A stretch of DNA of 64,000 nucleotides from Venturia oleaginea. Lineage: Eukaryota; Ascomycota; Dothideomycetes; Venturiales; Venturiaceae. The position numbers and the translations under genes are program-made. Under the pieces are notes generated by a model. It was not told the DNA's origin. It saw nothing but the letters and a program-made list of their open reading frames with translations, and searched no databases. Where the stretch lies: assembly GCA_013176395.1 (NCBI GenBank), contig JABMLP010000002.1:1984001-2048000 (forward strand). The letters are read 5' to 3'. Positions 43,240 to 55,700 of this stretch are shown piece by piece. Every line of letters starts with the position of its first letter. Position 1 is the stretch's first letter.

Positions 43240-44193
43240 TCAAAGCGTGGCTCCAGTCTTGATGCCATACCACTCGTACGGGAAGTCTTCCAGGCTTTTG
43301 ACAAAGACAGCCCACCCGTCATCAATCTCACCAGGCTTTCCAGAGATTCTGGCATGCGTTCTCTGCTCTTTTCCTTTAACGTTTTCTTTGAGATGTTCCA
43401 CGATCTTCGTAGCCTCATCTTTTGAATCATCATATTGCCCGGTCAAACCAGCCAAGACCTCTTTCTCCTTCCCACGATATTCGACCAGAAGACCTGGATG
43501 AGGGCACCACAGAACTTGCATACCTGCTCGACGACCAGCCTCAACACCGGGGACCGAGTCTTCGAATACGAGACATTCTTCTGGGTGCACTTCTCGCTCC
43601 CCAGTCCCACGTAATCTCTTGTTGATGGTTTCTAATGCTACCAAGTAGATATCTGGAGCTGGCTTTCCGCGTCCGGCAGGAATTCTTGGGTCATCTCCAA
43701 GTACTTTGTGCTCTTCTTGGAATAAGGCGAAGAGAGATTCGAGATGGGTGGTTTTCATGGTATAGTTCACCCGGTGAGAAGATGTTGCCAATGCCATGTG
43801 GATTCTGGGGTTGGTAGTGGCGGATAATGTTCGCAGTAGCTCTGACGCTCCGGGTAATGGCTTCGTGCTTGGAAAATGCCTCAATTTTAGGTGATGAAGC
43901 TTTTCCGAATATTCTTCTTTGGTGATGGGGAGTTTCGCCCATTCATTAAAGATTCTTTCGGCCTGGCCCTATTAGCTAGATGTTCATTTTTCTAAAGAAC
44001 AGAGCAGTAAGAAGCATACCTCGGGGCCAGGCCTTCCTTGTAGTTGGGCTTTGATATTCCACGGTAGATCTGGTCGCCCATACTCACGAAGGACCTCGTT
44101 TGTACAGATAGTGTACAGGTCTTCTGAGTCGATAAGAAGCCCGTCCATATCGAAGAGACAGGCTCGGATAGCCGGGAGACGTGATTTTGCCAT
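43240..44193 (-). CDS. HAD-superfamily phosphatase, pseudouridine-5'-phosphatase/HDHD1-like
   Basis: Cytosolic phosphatase of the haloacid dehalogenase fold. Exons 44020-44193 and 43240-43968 join in phase 0 after GRPGPE, 300 residues. Motif I FDMDGLLIDSED holds the nucleophile Asp and the acid Asp; motif II is ATSSHR; the motif III Lys is in GRGKPAPD; motif IV is FEDSVPGVEAG. The cap begins NEVLREYGR, as in HDHD1 and yeast Gpp/Dog-type enzymes. The C-terminal 60 residues are a fungal-type extension (GQYDDSKDEATKIVEHL; GWAVFVKSLEDFPYEWYG). The substrate cannot be told from sequence; pseudouridine monophosphate or a sugar or glycerol phosphate are candidates. Divergent from the TPR gene with only 86 bp between starts. 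Confidence 0.9.
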
Positions 44194-44279
44194 TTTGTGT
44201 AGTTTTTCGGAGAAAAGGATGATTGGTGGTGTAGTTCAACGATGTTGAACCCTGGACTGAACATTTCCTTCTGTCCGAA
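44194..44279. promoter_or_regulatory. Compact divergent promoter between HAD phosphatase and TTC1-like gene
   Basis: Only 86 bp separate the two start codons, so transcripts probably start inside or overlap each other's 5' ends. No TATA box is evident. Confidence 0.55.
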
Positions 44280-45125
44280 ATGGACTCGTCCATTCCTGAG
44301 AACAATATGGACGTACCAGAAGAACGAACAGCCATCGATCCCCTCTCCGAAGCCGAAGAGATCCGTCTCATCACCGAAAGCAATACCCTCAAAAACACGG
44401 CCAATGCCCTCTTCACCACGTCGTCCTATGCCGACGCCATCACTGGCTACAATCGAGCCCTACATATCCTACCGTCCTATCTAGACTACGAGCTCGCTGT
44501 TTTGAAGTCCAACATAGCAGCATGTCATCTGAAACTCGAAGAATGGAAAGAGGCCGTTGAGGCTGCAACAGAAGCTCTGGACCGACTGGAAACATTAGAT
44601 CCCATGCCAGCAGTCACGAATCCAGACGGAAGAAAAGATGGCAAAGACACAACATCAGTCACGCAAGAAGATGGCAAAGACACAGCATCAGTCACACAAG
44701 AAGCTGTCGTCCAAGAACTATCAGAAGATACGTCCTCCCGCTTCGAAACCTTTCAACGCACGTCTGGCAAATCCCTCTCTGACCTCAAGAATCTGCGCAT
44801 TAAATCTCTACTGCGGCGCGCGAAAGCAAGACATGCTCTGAAAACGTGGGCGAATTTACAAGGGAGCTTGGAGGACTACCAGGCACTCTCGGGTATGCAG
44901 CTTACGCCACTGGACAGGAAGCAGGTGCAGAAAGCGATGAGAGAGTTGCCCGTACAATTGGAAGAGAGCAAGAAGGTGGAGATGGAGGATATGATGGGAA
45001 AGTTGAAGCAGTTGGGTAACGGCATCTTGAAGCCTTTTGGGTTGAGTACAGACAATTTCAACATGGTCAAAGATGAGAGCTCTGGCGGGTACAGCTTGAA
45101 CTTTGACCAGAAAGGCAAGGTGTAA
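44280..45125 (+). CDS. Tetratricopeptide repeat protein, TTC1-like
   Basis: 281 residues, no intron. Three TPR units: about residues 32-68 (TLKNTANALFTTSSYADAIT), 73-105 (KSNIAACHLKLEEWKEAVEA), and 170-210 (SLLRRAKARHALKTWANLQG). TTC1 proteins have this layout with a long loop between TPR2 and TPR3; here the loop carries a short tandem repeat (GKDTTSVTQED, then GKDTASVTQEA) encoded by a 30-nt duplication near 44640-44700. The C-terminus KPFGLSTDNFNMVKDESSGG and YSLNF is the conserved TTC1 ending. TTC1 proteins are Hsp70/Hsp90-associated co-chaperone-like adaptors, so a scaffold role in the cytosol is inferred. Shares its promoter with the HAD gene. Confidence 0.9.
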   Translation: MDSSIPENNMDVPEERTAIDPLSEAEEIRLITESNTLKNTANALFTTSSYADAITGYNRALHILPSYLDYELAVLKSNIAACHLKLEEWKEAVEAATEALDRLETLDPMPAVTNPDGRKDGKDTTSVTQEDGKDTASVTQEAVVQELSEDTSSRFETFQRTSGKSLSDLKNLRIKSLLRRAKARHALKTWANLQGSLEDYQALSGMQLTPLDRKQVQKAMRELPVQLEESKKVEMEDMMGKLKQLGNGILKPFGLSTDNFNMVKDESSGGYSLNFDQKGKV

Positions 45126-45324
45126 GACAGTTTTGCGATACGAAAGCTGTGTTTTGAAAGTAGGCAATCATATTCTCACTTATTTGAGTACAGCGTGAGA
45201 TTGGTACAAGCACACAACCAAGAGCAAGGTCCTACATCGCTCGCAAGTCTGGGAGTACGCATTCATACACGCTCACCAGAACAACCCGCCATCCTCTCCC
45301 ACCCCCAAACTCAACTCACTCACC

Positions 45325-45879
45325 ATGCAACTCATACCTTACCTGTCCACGCTCTTCAGCATCCTCATCACTACCACCTTCGCCTCACCGACCCTCAAAC
45401 ACGCCCACCAATCTCCAATCCTCACAAACCCCAGACGCAAACACCACCCTCACCTCCCGCGAAGTCATCGCCACAGTCTGGGTAGAGCACCTCCACAACG
45501 CCGACATAAAATGGTCCACCACCGAATGCGACCGGGCCCCCACAAACTAGGCATCCCCCTCCGCGACTTCATAGGCGAAGGCGCCCGCAAACTAAAAACC
45601 CAATACGACAAAAAGGGAATCTGTGTCGGACCGGGAAAAGGCACCTGCAAATACATCAATTGCAATTATGGCAGCGCGATTACGTTTTGCAGTGATGAGG
45701 GGAATGAGTTTTGTCTTGATGATTCGAAGCCGCTTGCTGATGCGGTGGAGAGGTTGTTGACGTGTCGTGTGGATTATTCTGATGGGAGGGTTGATCGGTC
45801 TGTTGGGGTGGTTTGGAGTGTTGATCGGAAGATTGGTGTTGTTGTTCAGATGAGGGATGATAGTATGAAGAAGTGTTAG
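45325..45879 (+). CDS. Small secreted protein with apparent compensating frame shifts
   Basis: The ATG at 45325 gives a signal peptide (MQLIPYLSTLFSILITTTFA). The C-terminal part is convincing and cysteine-bearing: LGIPLRDFIGEGARKL, GICVGPGKGTCKYINCNYGS, TFCSDEGNEFCLDDSKPL, ending SMKKC. Between about 45434 and 45545, however, the main frame reads an unlikely His/Arg/Pro-rich stretch while the next frame reads natural-looking protein (TLTSREVIATVWVEHLHNAD, then IKWSTTECDRAP) up to a TAG. No GT-AG pair explains the switch. I infer two small indels of opposite sign, sequence errors, or a decayed gene. No family recognised; secreted, roughly 185 residues, six or seven cysteines. Confidence 0.6.
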   Translation: MQLIPYLSTLFSILITTTFASPTLKHAHQSPILTNPRRKHHPHLPRSHRHSLGRAPPQRRHKMVHHRMRPGPHKLGIPLRDFIGEGARKLKTQYDKKGICVGPGKGTCKYINCNYGSAITFCSDEGNEFCLDDSKPLADAVERLLTCRVDYSDGRVDRSVGVVWSVDRKIGVVVQMRDDSMKKC

Positions 45880-46726
45880 GGGGTGGTGGAATGAGGTTCG
45901 ATATGGGTTTTGTGTTGTTGGTTACGGGATTGAGAGAACCGCATGCATGTCTTTGTAATCATGATACAATCCTATTTCTACTCTTTTGTAATTTCAACCT
46001 TTTTTTCTGGATAGAGAAGGAAGGTAAGGGTTCTTGTATAATCTCTTAAGGGAACTTGGGGTTGTTGTAAAGAGGAAGAGAGAGGGAAGGCGAGATCAAA
46101 TACGTCTTGTCTCATTGGGAAGGAGGGGAGTCTCGCCACCGAATTTCGACGAGATAGTAGAACCCCAGATTGTTCACCCCGCGAGAGATTTGAAGGATAG
46201 AGGTGATGTATCTTCTCGACTTACTACAATCCACAAATGCACACCACTCCTGTATCCTCCAGTACAAACGAGACTAACCACTCACACCAAAGACCAAAGC
46301 AAAAAGCTCACCAAGAAACTTAAACAATACAATTCCGTTCCCCAACAATTAAAAAGGGGGCTACATAGCTAGCTAGCTACCTATATACGACGAAGGAACA
46401 TGAAAAAATGGGGGTATATCGTGTCCTAATATCGCGGCCGCTGCATCCATCCATCTAAATATCCAAAGTCATCATATGTAAAGTGCGGGGTATACAGATC
46501 AGATCAGTCATCCCATCCATCTAGCGAACGAATGAAAAGATCCATCATACCAATCCATTGCGTAAAGCGTAGCTAACCAAAATCCAAAAAGAGTAAGAGT
46601 GGGGTATATATCCAAACGATCGCAAGAAAAGCACCTCAACGAGGCGAGGCAAGGCAAGGCAAAACAAAACGCTCACCACCCAGATCCAAAGCCCCAGTCT
46701 ACCAGTAAACAAACCAAACCCGTCCC
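45880..46726. other. Intergenic, no gene
   Basis: About 850 bp between two gene 3' ends, with an AGCTAGCTAGC run near 46367-46378. Probably 3' untranslated sequence from both sides. Confidence 0.55.
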
Positions 46727-49700
46727 TCAAAAAATCTTTTTGAACCAACTCGCCCTCTTAGTCTGAGAAGGCCTCTCCCACCCATCCCCACCATACTCCT
46801 GATACGAATTCGTATTCCTCCTAGACAACCTCGGCGCACCCAAATCCTCCGCAGGTAAATCCTGATAAGCACTCCTCCGTCTCTTCTGCTTCTCATCACC
46901 AGACTCACTACTCTTGACAGGTCCCCGATCAGTACGCCGCCGTCTCTCCCGTTTCCCATCGGCGTCGCGAGGACGGTTGCTACGTTCGCGGTTAGATTCC
47001 CGGGGAGCGCCAGATTCACGGTAGGATTCGCCGCGGCGGCGACTGGAGCGTTGTTGCATCTTGCGGCGGACTTCTTCTTCGTCGGCGGAGTTTGGGTCTT
47101 CGCCTGGGGTGGGCTCGATGACGGTTGCTGTATCTTCTGGTGCGAGGGGGAGTGGGTTCTCTTTGCTCAGACTCTCGACCCAGGAGGATGTTTTGTCTTT
47201 GTCGGATCCGAGGTAGGGCGTAGCTTGGGAACTCTGAACGGCATTTCGAGGATCGAAGTAATTCTCGATAGGGTCAGCTCTTGGGATGCGACGAGAACTA
47301 CGTTCACCGGGCGTTCGCTTGGAGTCCATGTAGGAGGATCGTCGTCGATGTCCTGAAGGTCGTTCTTCACGCTCAGATTCACGTGGCATATCCCAATCTC
47401 GTTCTTTCTCTTTTTGAGCCCGTCGACGAGCTCGACGTTCCTCTTTCTCGATGCGCTCCTGATCATCAAGACGAGCTTGCTCCTCTTCGCGAATGCGCTC
47501 TTCATCACGGGCACGACGGGCAGCACGACGAGCTTCCTTTTCCTCTCGTCTGCGAGCTTCCTCCTCCTGGCGGACTTGTTCAGCCCTTGCGATACGACGA
47601 GCTTCACGATCGCGTTCCTTTTCCATATCGCGTTCTCTTCTGCGCGCAGCTCGTTCTTGGCTCGCGCGAGCATCCTCGGCATTGCGCCTTTCTTCGGCGC
47701 GACATGCACGGCGCTCAGCGCGCTGTCGATCAGCCTCATCGTAGTCGGTGGTCGCGCCAGGAGCATCGGTTATGAATCCTTCATCATCAACAGCAGTATC
47801 CCGTCGTGACTTTCTTCGTCGATGTTGCCGCGGCTCGGAATTATCATCGTATGCCCCAGACATTTGCTTGCCTTTGTTGGCTGAGCCATCCTCACTTCCA
47901 TAGCCGTCGCGTTTCGATCGAGAGGAAGAAAATGGCGGATCCGAGGACCTTGGTTCTCTTACTGTCTTGCTGCGTGACAGACCAGAGAATAGTCCCATAA
48001 TGCCACCGGTTGAGGTTCTCGGATTTTGTCGTGATTGAGAGCGACGTTTGGAGGGCGATGGTTTCCTTGACCTTGTCCCGGAAGAGCGTTCCTGGAGGTC
48101 AGCCCCCGCGCCTCGTGTTCCCTCACTAGCGTCGACGTCGACTAGAATCCCGTCGTCGTTGGTCGAAGATGTGGCCTCTGCGACGCTCTTGCTTTCCGAT
48201 TTCGTCGCCGCAACGGGCGATGATTCGGCGAAGCTTTCTAACCCATTGTCGACCATTACTGGCTCATCATCAATGGCGTAAGGACCAGGGGCGCCTATTT
48301 GCTGAAAGTCAGTATTGTTCTCCTTGCTTGCCGAACATCGAATCTCCTTTTTCGGTGCAATTTCGGCCGGCTTACCTTGCGATTTGACGCGACGGCTGGC
48401 AGACGGGCGTGTGCGAATTCCCATCACTTTCTCCGCCTTTGCAGAAACGCGTCGAACATCGTCGTCGCCTTCTGTCTTTGTGCCATCTGTCCTTGATGGT
48501 GACGTGCGGCGAGATTGCGGTCGCGAACTTGGTCTTGATCTTGGGATCCCGGGTGTGCGCACGGCTTTTCGAGGCGTTGGGGCTGACCCGAACAGCAAGA
48601 ATGTTGGCGTACGTTTCGGGACTGGTTTGGCCGCTTTGGAAGGGGATGCCTTCTTTTCAGATTCCGCGCCAGATGCTGCTGCGAGAGAAGCAGAAACAGT
48701 TTCTTTGCGCGCTGGTCGCTCGCGCACCATCATCCGTTTGGCGCTTGCGCTAGCCTTGGGAGCAGGTGCTGGCGTCGCTTGCTTCGCCTTATCCCGCATC
48801 TGCTTGGATGTCGATAATCCCAGAAGTCCCCACGCTGATCCTCCTGTTGCTGAACGGACCACCTTTGCGCGCTGCTTTTTCTCTGCCGATGGAGTCTTTG
48901 TGTCTGGTGGAGGTGTCGGAAGTTTGCCATCGGCTTGTGAATCCACAGCAGTCGTGCTACCCGATCCTTGTGTGCCTTCGGCATTGACTGCAGCCTTGTC
49001 TTGCTCAACTTCAGTCTCTGACTCGGATTCAGACGATGTGTCCATGACCTTCTTTGCGACAGCCTTGGTGGATTTGGATTTGGATTTGGATTTGGATGTA
49101 GATTTGGACGCAGCGCTTTTCTTGTCAGACGTTCTCTTCTTCGAGCTTTTGGTAGCAGCTTTCGCGCCTATCTCTGGTTCGGCAGGCGGTGTCGGGAGCG
49201 CAACGTCGACTAAAGCTTCTTCAACTGCTTCTGGCTCTGGAGCAATAATCGGATCTTCTACTTCTGGCTCTGGCGCAACGATCGGGTCTTCTACTTCTGG
49301 CTCTGGTGGTACGATAATCGGATCGTCTAGTTCTGAATCCGAGCTTTCGTCTGAACCTGGAAATCCACCTGGAGCTTTCGTTTTGGAAACCTTCTTCTCG
49401 ACGGCAATAGGTACTGGCTCGACTTCTGGCTCGGGGATTTTCTTTTTGGCAGCGAGTTTTGCAGCGGCGGCTTTGCTCGTGCTGGTCCGCTTCTTAGATA
49501 ACTTCTTAGACGAAGATTCCACGGCAACATCGATCTCCTTGTCCTTGCTTGATATGGCTTCTATTTCGGCTTCTACCGGGGGCGGGACGGGAGGCGTTAG
49601 CAGTGCTGCAGCCTCCTTGAGCTTTGTTTCACCCTTGAGTGCCTTGATACGTTCCGCAACAGATAATCCAGCTGTTGAGAGAGGTTTGGCCTTCGACGAG

Positions 49701-52700
49701 CTCGCCTTTATACCCTTCGTCGCCGACGCCGATGCTGACTTGAGCGTATTCGTATTCGCAATCCCAGGCAACGATTCGGCTGATGGCTGGCTAAGCGACG
49801 ACTTTTCATTGGTCGGATCTGATAGGTCATCTTTGTCTGACTCCGGATTGTCCAAGTTCTCTGCAGCCTGGACTGGTGGGGGCGGTGGTGGAGGGGGCTG
49901 TGCCATTTCGACAGCCTTTCCTTTTCCACTCTTCTTGGATCCCTTCTTGCTCTTTTTGGTGGTCGGAGCATACATGCTTTCCTCCTCTTTCTTAGCCTTT
50001 GCTGCTTCTTCCAGTGCCTTGTCACGTTCTTCTTGTTCAAGCCTTTCCTGTTCGATCCGTTCTTGGTCGATGCGCTCCCTTTCGAGTCGTTCTTTTTCCT
50101 CGCGCTCTTGCTGTTCCACACTTTCGCGCTCCTCCTTGTCCTTGCGTTCGCGTTCTTCACGCTCCTTTCTGAGTTGCGCAAGAGTCGGCTTTGCAGGCCC
50201 ACCGAATCCAAAGATAGCACCCCACCCAGATTTCTTCTCCTCTTTCTTTTCTTCAATCGGAGCTTCCTTTGGTTCCTTGGCGACTGAGGCCGAATCATCT
50301 GGCACGAGATCATCGTTATCCTCGCCTTCTCCAATGTCAATGAGGTCCTTTGGCGTGTCGCTTTCCTTACTTTTTGTACTTCCTTGGGTGATCGATGTGC
50401 TGAGATCGGCCTCATCCAATGCAGCCTTCTTTTTGCTCTTCTTCGACTTCTTGGTCTCTGGCGGTGCTTCGATGGCCTTCATTGTGTCCTCTTCAGGAGG
50501 CGAGGGTGCTCGCGCAAACCCATCATCATCGTTACCGGCACTCGCACTTTTCTTAGCCTTTTTGGCTTTGACCCTGTTTGAAGCAAACGCCCAGTCTGGG
50601 TCCTCAACATTTGATTTTGTTTCTTCGACATTGGCAGATTCGTGAAGAGGGACATCTATTGTATCGTCAATGACCTCCACCGGCGCATTTTTGCTGGTCT
50701 TCTTTTTCTTGTCCTTCTTGTTGAGAAATGCGAAGCCAGAAGTGTCCTTGTTGTCGTCGCTCTTGGGCTCTTCGACAGATGCTTTCATAATCTTACTGTC
50801 GTCGATTGAATCCTCGGTCTTTTTCTTGCTGCTGCCCCATCCAAAAGCTGCGCCCCAACCACCCTCTTCTTTAGCTGGCTCCTCTTGCTCCTTCTTGTCT
50901 ACGGGAGTATCCCATGATGATCCCCAGTCCATAGCCATAGCCTTCGTTTTGGACGATGTTTTGGAGATGGCCGATTTGCTTGCTGATATTGATGATTTGG
51001 TCTCAACGCTTTTGCCCTTCTTGGTTGAAGCGAATGGGTCGCCCCAAGTGCTGTCGGGATTTTCGAATGCTGCCAGACGGCTTGCAACAGTGCCCTTCTT
51101 GACCTCTTTGCCCTTCGTTGGTGCGCCCCAATCATCGCCCATCCAGTCGTCTATTTCTTTCGTCGCCTCGGGCTCGATGATTGCGGCGGGTTCCTCTGGC
51201 TCGGGCAGAACAACATTGACCTTGCATTTTGGCACAATCTTCAATTTGGCGATGAGATTTCCTTCAGAGTCGCATTTTGCCTTGGCCTTGCGCAGAATGG
51301 CTAACTTAGCCACTCCGTCAATCAATTTGCCAATGATTTTGCCATCATCGTCGAGAATGCTACCGTCTGCTTCCAATTGCCTGCCTTCGAGTGAAGCCAA
51401 AGTCAAGACTGGAGGCTCTGGGACTGCTGGTTCTTCTTCAATAGGGGCGGGCACGTTCTCAACAATAGCTGCTTCAAAGAGCTTGACCTTAGCACCATCC
51501 ACGATGTTTCCCTTGACAAGAAGATTTCCTTCACCGTCACAGACCGCCTTGTCTTTGGATAGCTTGATGGAATTGCCCTCCGCCAAGGTTGCAACCAAGT
51601 TCCACTCTTTATCCCAGACTTCCCCAGCCTTGTCGATTCTCAAGCCTTCAAGTTTAGCGAATTTGCTCAAATCTTCCTTTTCCTCCTCGACAGGTTCACT
51701 GACCGGCTCCTCGATCACTTCTGCTGGTTCGGGTTCTACCTCGACCGGGTCCTGGATTTTGAGCTCGACTCTGGCTTTCTTAACCGTTTTCCCTTTAGCT
51801 ATGACGGTGCCATTGGGGCCACAGACCGCTCCTCTGGTGTTCAATTTGGTGGCATCACCCTCAACAAGCGTAGCGATGACATTGTTTTCGTCGTCAAAAA
51901 TGTCTCCGAATCGGTCGATTTTCAAACCTTCGATTGACGCAAAGCTGGGTCCTGCAGCTTGCTCGGCTGGTGGGTCCTCAATGATGGGTTCCTCGATGAC
52001 TGGTTCCTCAATGACTGGTTCCTCGATAACTGGTTCCTCGATAACTGGTTCCTCGATAACTGGTTCCTCGATGATCGGATCCTCGACGATGGGGTCCTCG
52101 ATTTCGAGTGGCTCCTGTTCGCTGATTTGCATCTCAATCCTGGCACCCTTAACAATCTTGTTCTTTACCAAAACGTTGCCGTTGGCGTCACACGTCGCTT
52201 TGTCTTTCGCCAGTTTCTTCGCATCGCCCTCGACTAGCTTTGCAACAAGAGTGAGATTCTTGTCCAGGACATCTCCACGTCGATCAATCTTGAGACCCTC
52301 GGCCTTTGAAAAGTCTGGCTTTGGTGGTTCGGCAATGGTCTCTGGCTCTGGCTCTGGCTCTGCTTGGAACTCGGGTTCAGGGGCCGTCGTTTCTTCTTGG
52401 ATTTCCTCCGTCTCCCTTACTTCCTCACTGCCGCCTTCCAACTCTATTTTTGCATCTTTGACAATTTTTCCTTTCAAAATGACATTACCTTCAGCGTCGA
52501 TAGTGGCCCCTTGTTTGAATAATTTCGCTGCGTTCCCAGAGACCAATTTAGCCACCACTTCCCAGTTCCTGTCCATAATCTCACCAAACTTATCAATTGT
52601 CAGTCCTTCAAGCTTTGCATACTTTGACTTTGGTGTCTCTGGTTCAATCTCTGGTTCCGGTATTGTTTCTGGCTCAACAATCTCTGGCTCGACGATTTCT

Positions 52701-55700
52701 GACTCCGGGGGCGGTGAGATTTCCTCCTTTTCATCAAATTCAGGTTCCAATGCGACTTTCGCGTCTTTAACCACAGAGCCCTTGACGACGAGATTGCCCT
52801 CGCCATCGCAAGTAGCTTTCTCTTTCGCCAGCTTCTTTGCATCACAAGTTCCTTTTACCAGTTTTGCAATCACGTCGAGGTTCTTGTCTCTTACTTCGCC
52901 ATATTTGTCGATCCTTAGTCCCTCGAGTTTGGCATACTTCGATAGTTTAGGCTCCTCAGGCACTATCTCTGGTTCGGGGTCGTCGGCTGGAGGTGCTACA
53001 ACAAAGTTAGCGTATGTGTGATTATCGAAATCATGAGTACGCCAGTTTGTAAGACTGCATAGATGCGCCTAGCTACGACTGAATAGCCCATACATCTAGC
53101 AATATACGCATTGAAGTTTGTAATACTAACAATCAAGCGCAAACACATTCAACGAGCTGCACAAGGCTAAACTAGAAAGCGCAAAGCTGTCTAGAAGCCT
53201 GCGCAAGACTGCGTCAGAACGCGCAAAGCTGTTAAGAAGCCTACGCAAGACTGCGCAGAATCCGCATCGCTCAAAACCGAAGGGTCTACACATTTGGAAA
53301 GGCGTGCTAGACTTCGCAATGCTACCAATCAAGCGCGCGCACATTCGATGAGCTACGCAAGGTTGCGCACCGCGAATCCCGTGCTCTCACCAAGATGCGC
53401 AAAGCCTCGTCACAAAGCCATAACACAACCAATGAGAAACGTAACAATAAGAACTTACCAGGTGAATCTTCCGGCGCTTCCAGCGTTTCAAGTACTTCAG
53501 GCCCAGCTTGAAAGACCATTTCAACAGTCGCAATCTTATCAAGCTTGCCTTTGGCCCAAACCTTGCCTTCAGCATCGCAAGTAGCTCCAGCCTTGTACAA
53601 TTTGGAAACACTCCCAGTCGCCAATCTAGCCACAACGACATTATCAGCATTGAGGAATTCGCCAAACTTGTCAACTTTGATGCCAGCAAGACTACCAAAA
53701 GAGGGTGGTTCGGCTATTGGCGCAGGCTCTTCTTCAATGATCTCGGGCTCGGGTGGGGGTGGTGGTGGAGGAGCGGGGTCTTCGATCTCAGGGGCGGGTT
53801 GTTCTGGGACTTCAGGTAAGATGAGTTCGAGCGCCGTATCTTTGACTTGTTTCATCTTGGCCCATATCGTTCCGTCGGAGCGGCAAGTAGCGCCCGCTTT
53901 GAAAAGCTTGGATGCAGATCCCTTCGAGAGTTTGGCGATAGCATTGCCATCATCATCGAGAACATCTCCGTTCTTTTCGATCTTGCGACCATCTACAAGT
54001 GCAAATGTGGGGGGTTCTGGCTTCTCTGATTGCGGCTCGGCCACTTCTTCGGGGGGTGGTGGAGGGGGTGGTATGACTTCCTCAATGGCTTCATCTTGTG
54101 GCGTGTCTGGTATTAGTTCTGGTTGGACCACCTCGACAGTACCACATTTCTTGTCCTTGTGAAAAACACCACCATTGTCGTCACACAAAGCCTTGGCCTT
54201 GAAAAGCTTCGCGGCCAAACCTTTTACTAGCTTTCCAATAACCTGACCAGCATCGTCCAAAATATCGCCGTTGAGCTCAATTGTACGGCCTTCCAAGTCT
54301 TCGAGTGTGATCGTTTTGAGTAATGACTGCTCGGAATCGTCTGGCTGGGGTACTTCCTCTTCGGGAGATCCGGGCTGTACAAGCTCCACACGGCCCTTGG
54401 CCTTGTCCTCCCCGGTCCAAACATTTCCTTCGTGATCACAATAGGCAAACTTCTTAAACAATTTCTGTGCGTTGCCACTCCCTTCCACCAATCTACCAAC
54501 AAGTACTCCATCGTTGTCGTGGACATCACCCACCTCATCGAGTGATAAATTCTCCAAGCTTGCGAGAGTCAATGGTATAGAGGCTGCTGGCGATGCGGTG
54601 GCGGCTTCTGGGGCCTCGATGGCTATCTCTTGCTCTATGGCCAGCTCCTCAGGTGTTTCTGGGATTTCGGGTTGAACGACCTCGACTTTGCCAGCGATCT
54701 TATTCTTTAACATAACGTTACCATTATCATCACACTTAGCCTGTCCTTTGTTCAATTTCTTTGCGTTGCCGTCGACCAGTTTCCCTATGATGTTCATATT
54801 GTCATCGAGAATGTCGCCATTAGCTTCAATCGTACGGCCCTTCAGAATTTCAAGAGAGACAGTTTCAGGCGCTGCACTGACTACATCCACGACCTCGTCC
54901 TCCTTGGGCTCTTCCAGCTCTTCAATTTTCTCTGGCTCTTCTGGGACATCGACTAATTCGGGGACTTCAGTCTTTTCTGGCTGGATGACCTCAGCTTTAC
55001 CTACGATCTTGCCCTTCTTGTCAACAACGTTTCCATCGGCGTCGCACTTAGCCTTTGACTTTTTGAGTTTTGCTGGGTCTCCTTCGATCAGTCTGCCGAT
55101 AGGGTTGAGCTCTGCATCGAATATCTCGCCCGAGGCCTCGATTGTACGTCCTTTGAGTATTCCCAGAGAGACAGGTTCATCGACGACTTCCGGCGCAACC
55201 TCCTCAACGACTTCTTCCACCTTTTCTGGTTCGTCGGGAATGACGGGCGGTTCTGGTTTCTCTGGCTGGACTACTTCGGCTTTGCCAACTTGCTTGCCCT
55301 TTTTGTCAACAACGTTTCCATCAGCATCGCATTTAGCCTTCCCTTTATTAAGCTTCTTAGCATCTCCCTCAATCAGTCTGCCAATGATGTTGTAGTCGTC
55401 ATCGAAAATGTCGCCCGAGGCCTCAATAAAACGTCCTTTCAGTATTTCCAAGGAGACAGTGTCGTCTACCACCTCAGATAGGGCCTCAGGGACGATCTCT
55501 TCAGCTATTTCGACTGCTGGAACTTCGTTCTCGACAATGGGTTCATCGGCAGGGGTTTGGACCTCGGGCAGGACAGTCCTAACTTTTCCGACCTTTTTCT
55601 TTTTCGAACCAATAACGTTGCCTTCGCCATCGCATTTGGCACTGATGGCCTGGAAACGCACTGGATCTCCTTCGGTCACTTCTCCAACGACATTGCCATC

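Noticed and set aside
48315..53021. Long plus-strand open frames of 776 and 783 codons (48315-50645 and 50670-53021)
   Set aside because: They lie exactly opposite the giant gene and translate to Ser-rich low-complexity strings; the minus-strand product has recognisable repeats and coiled coils, so these are shadows.
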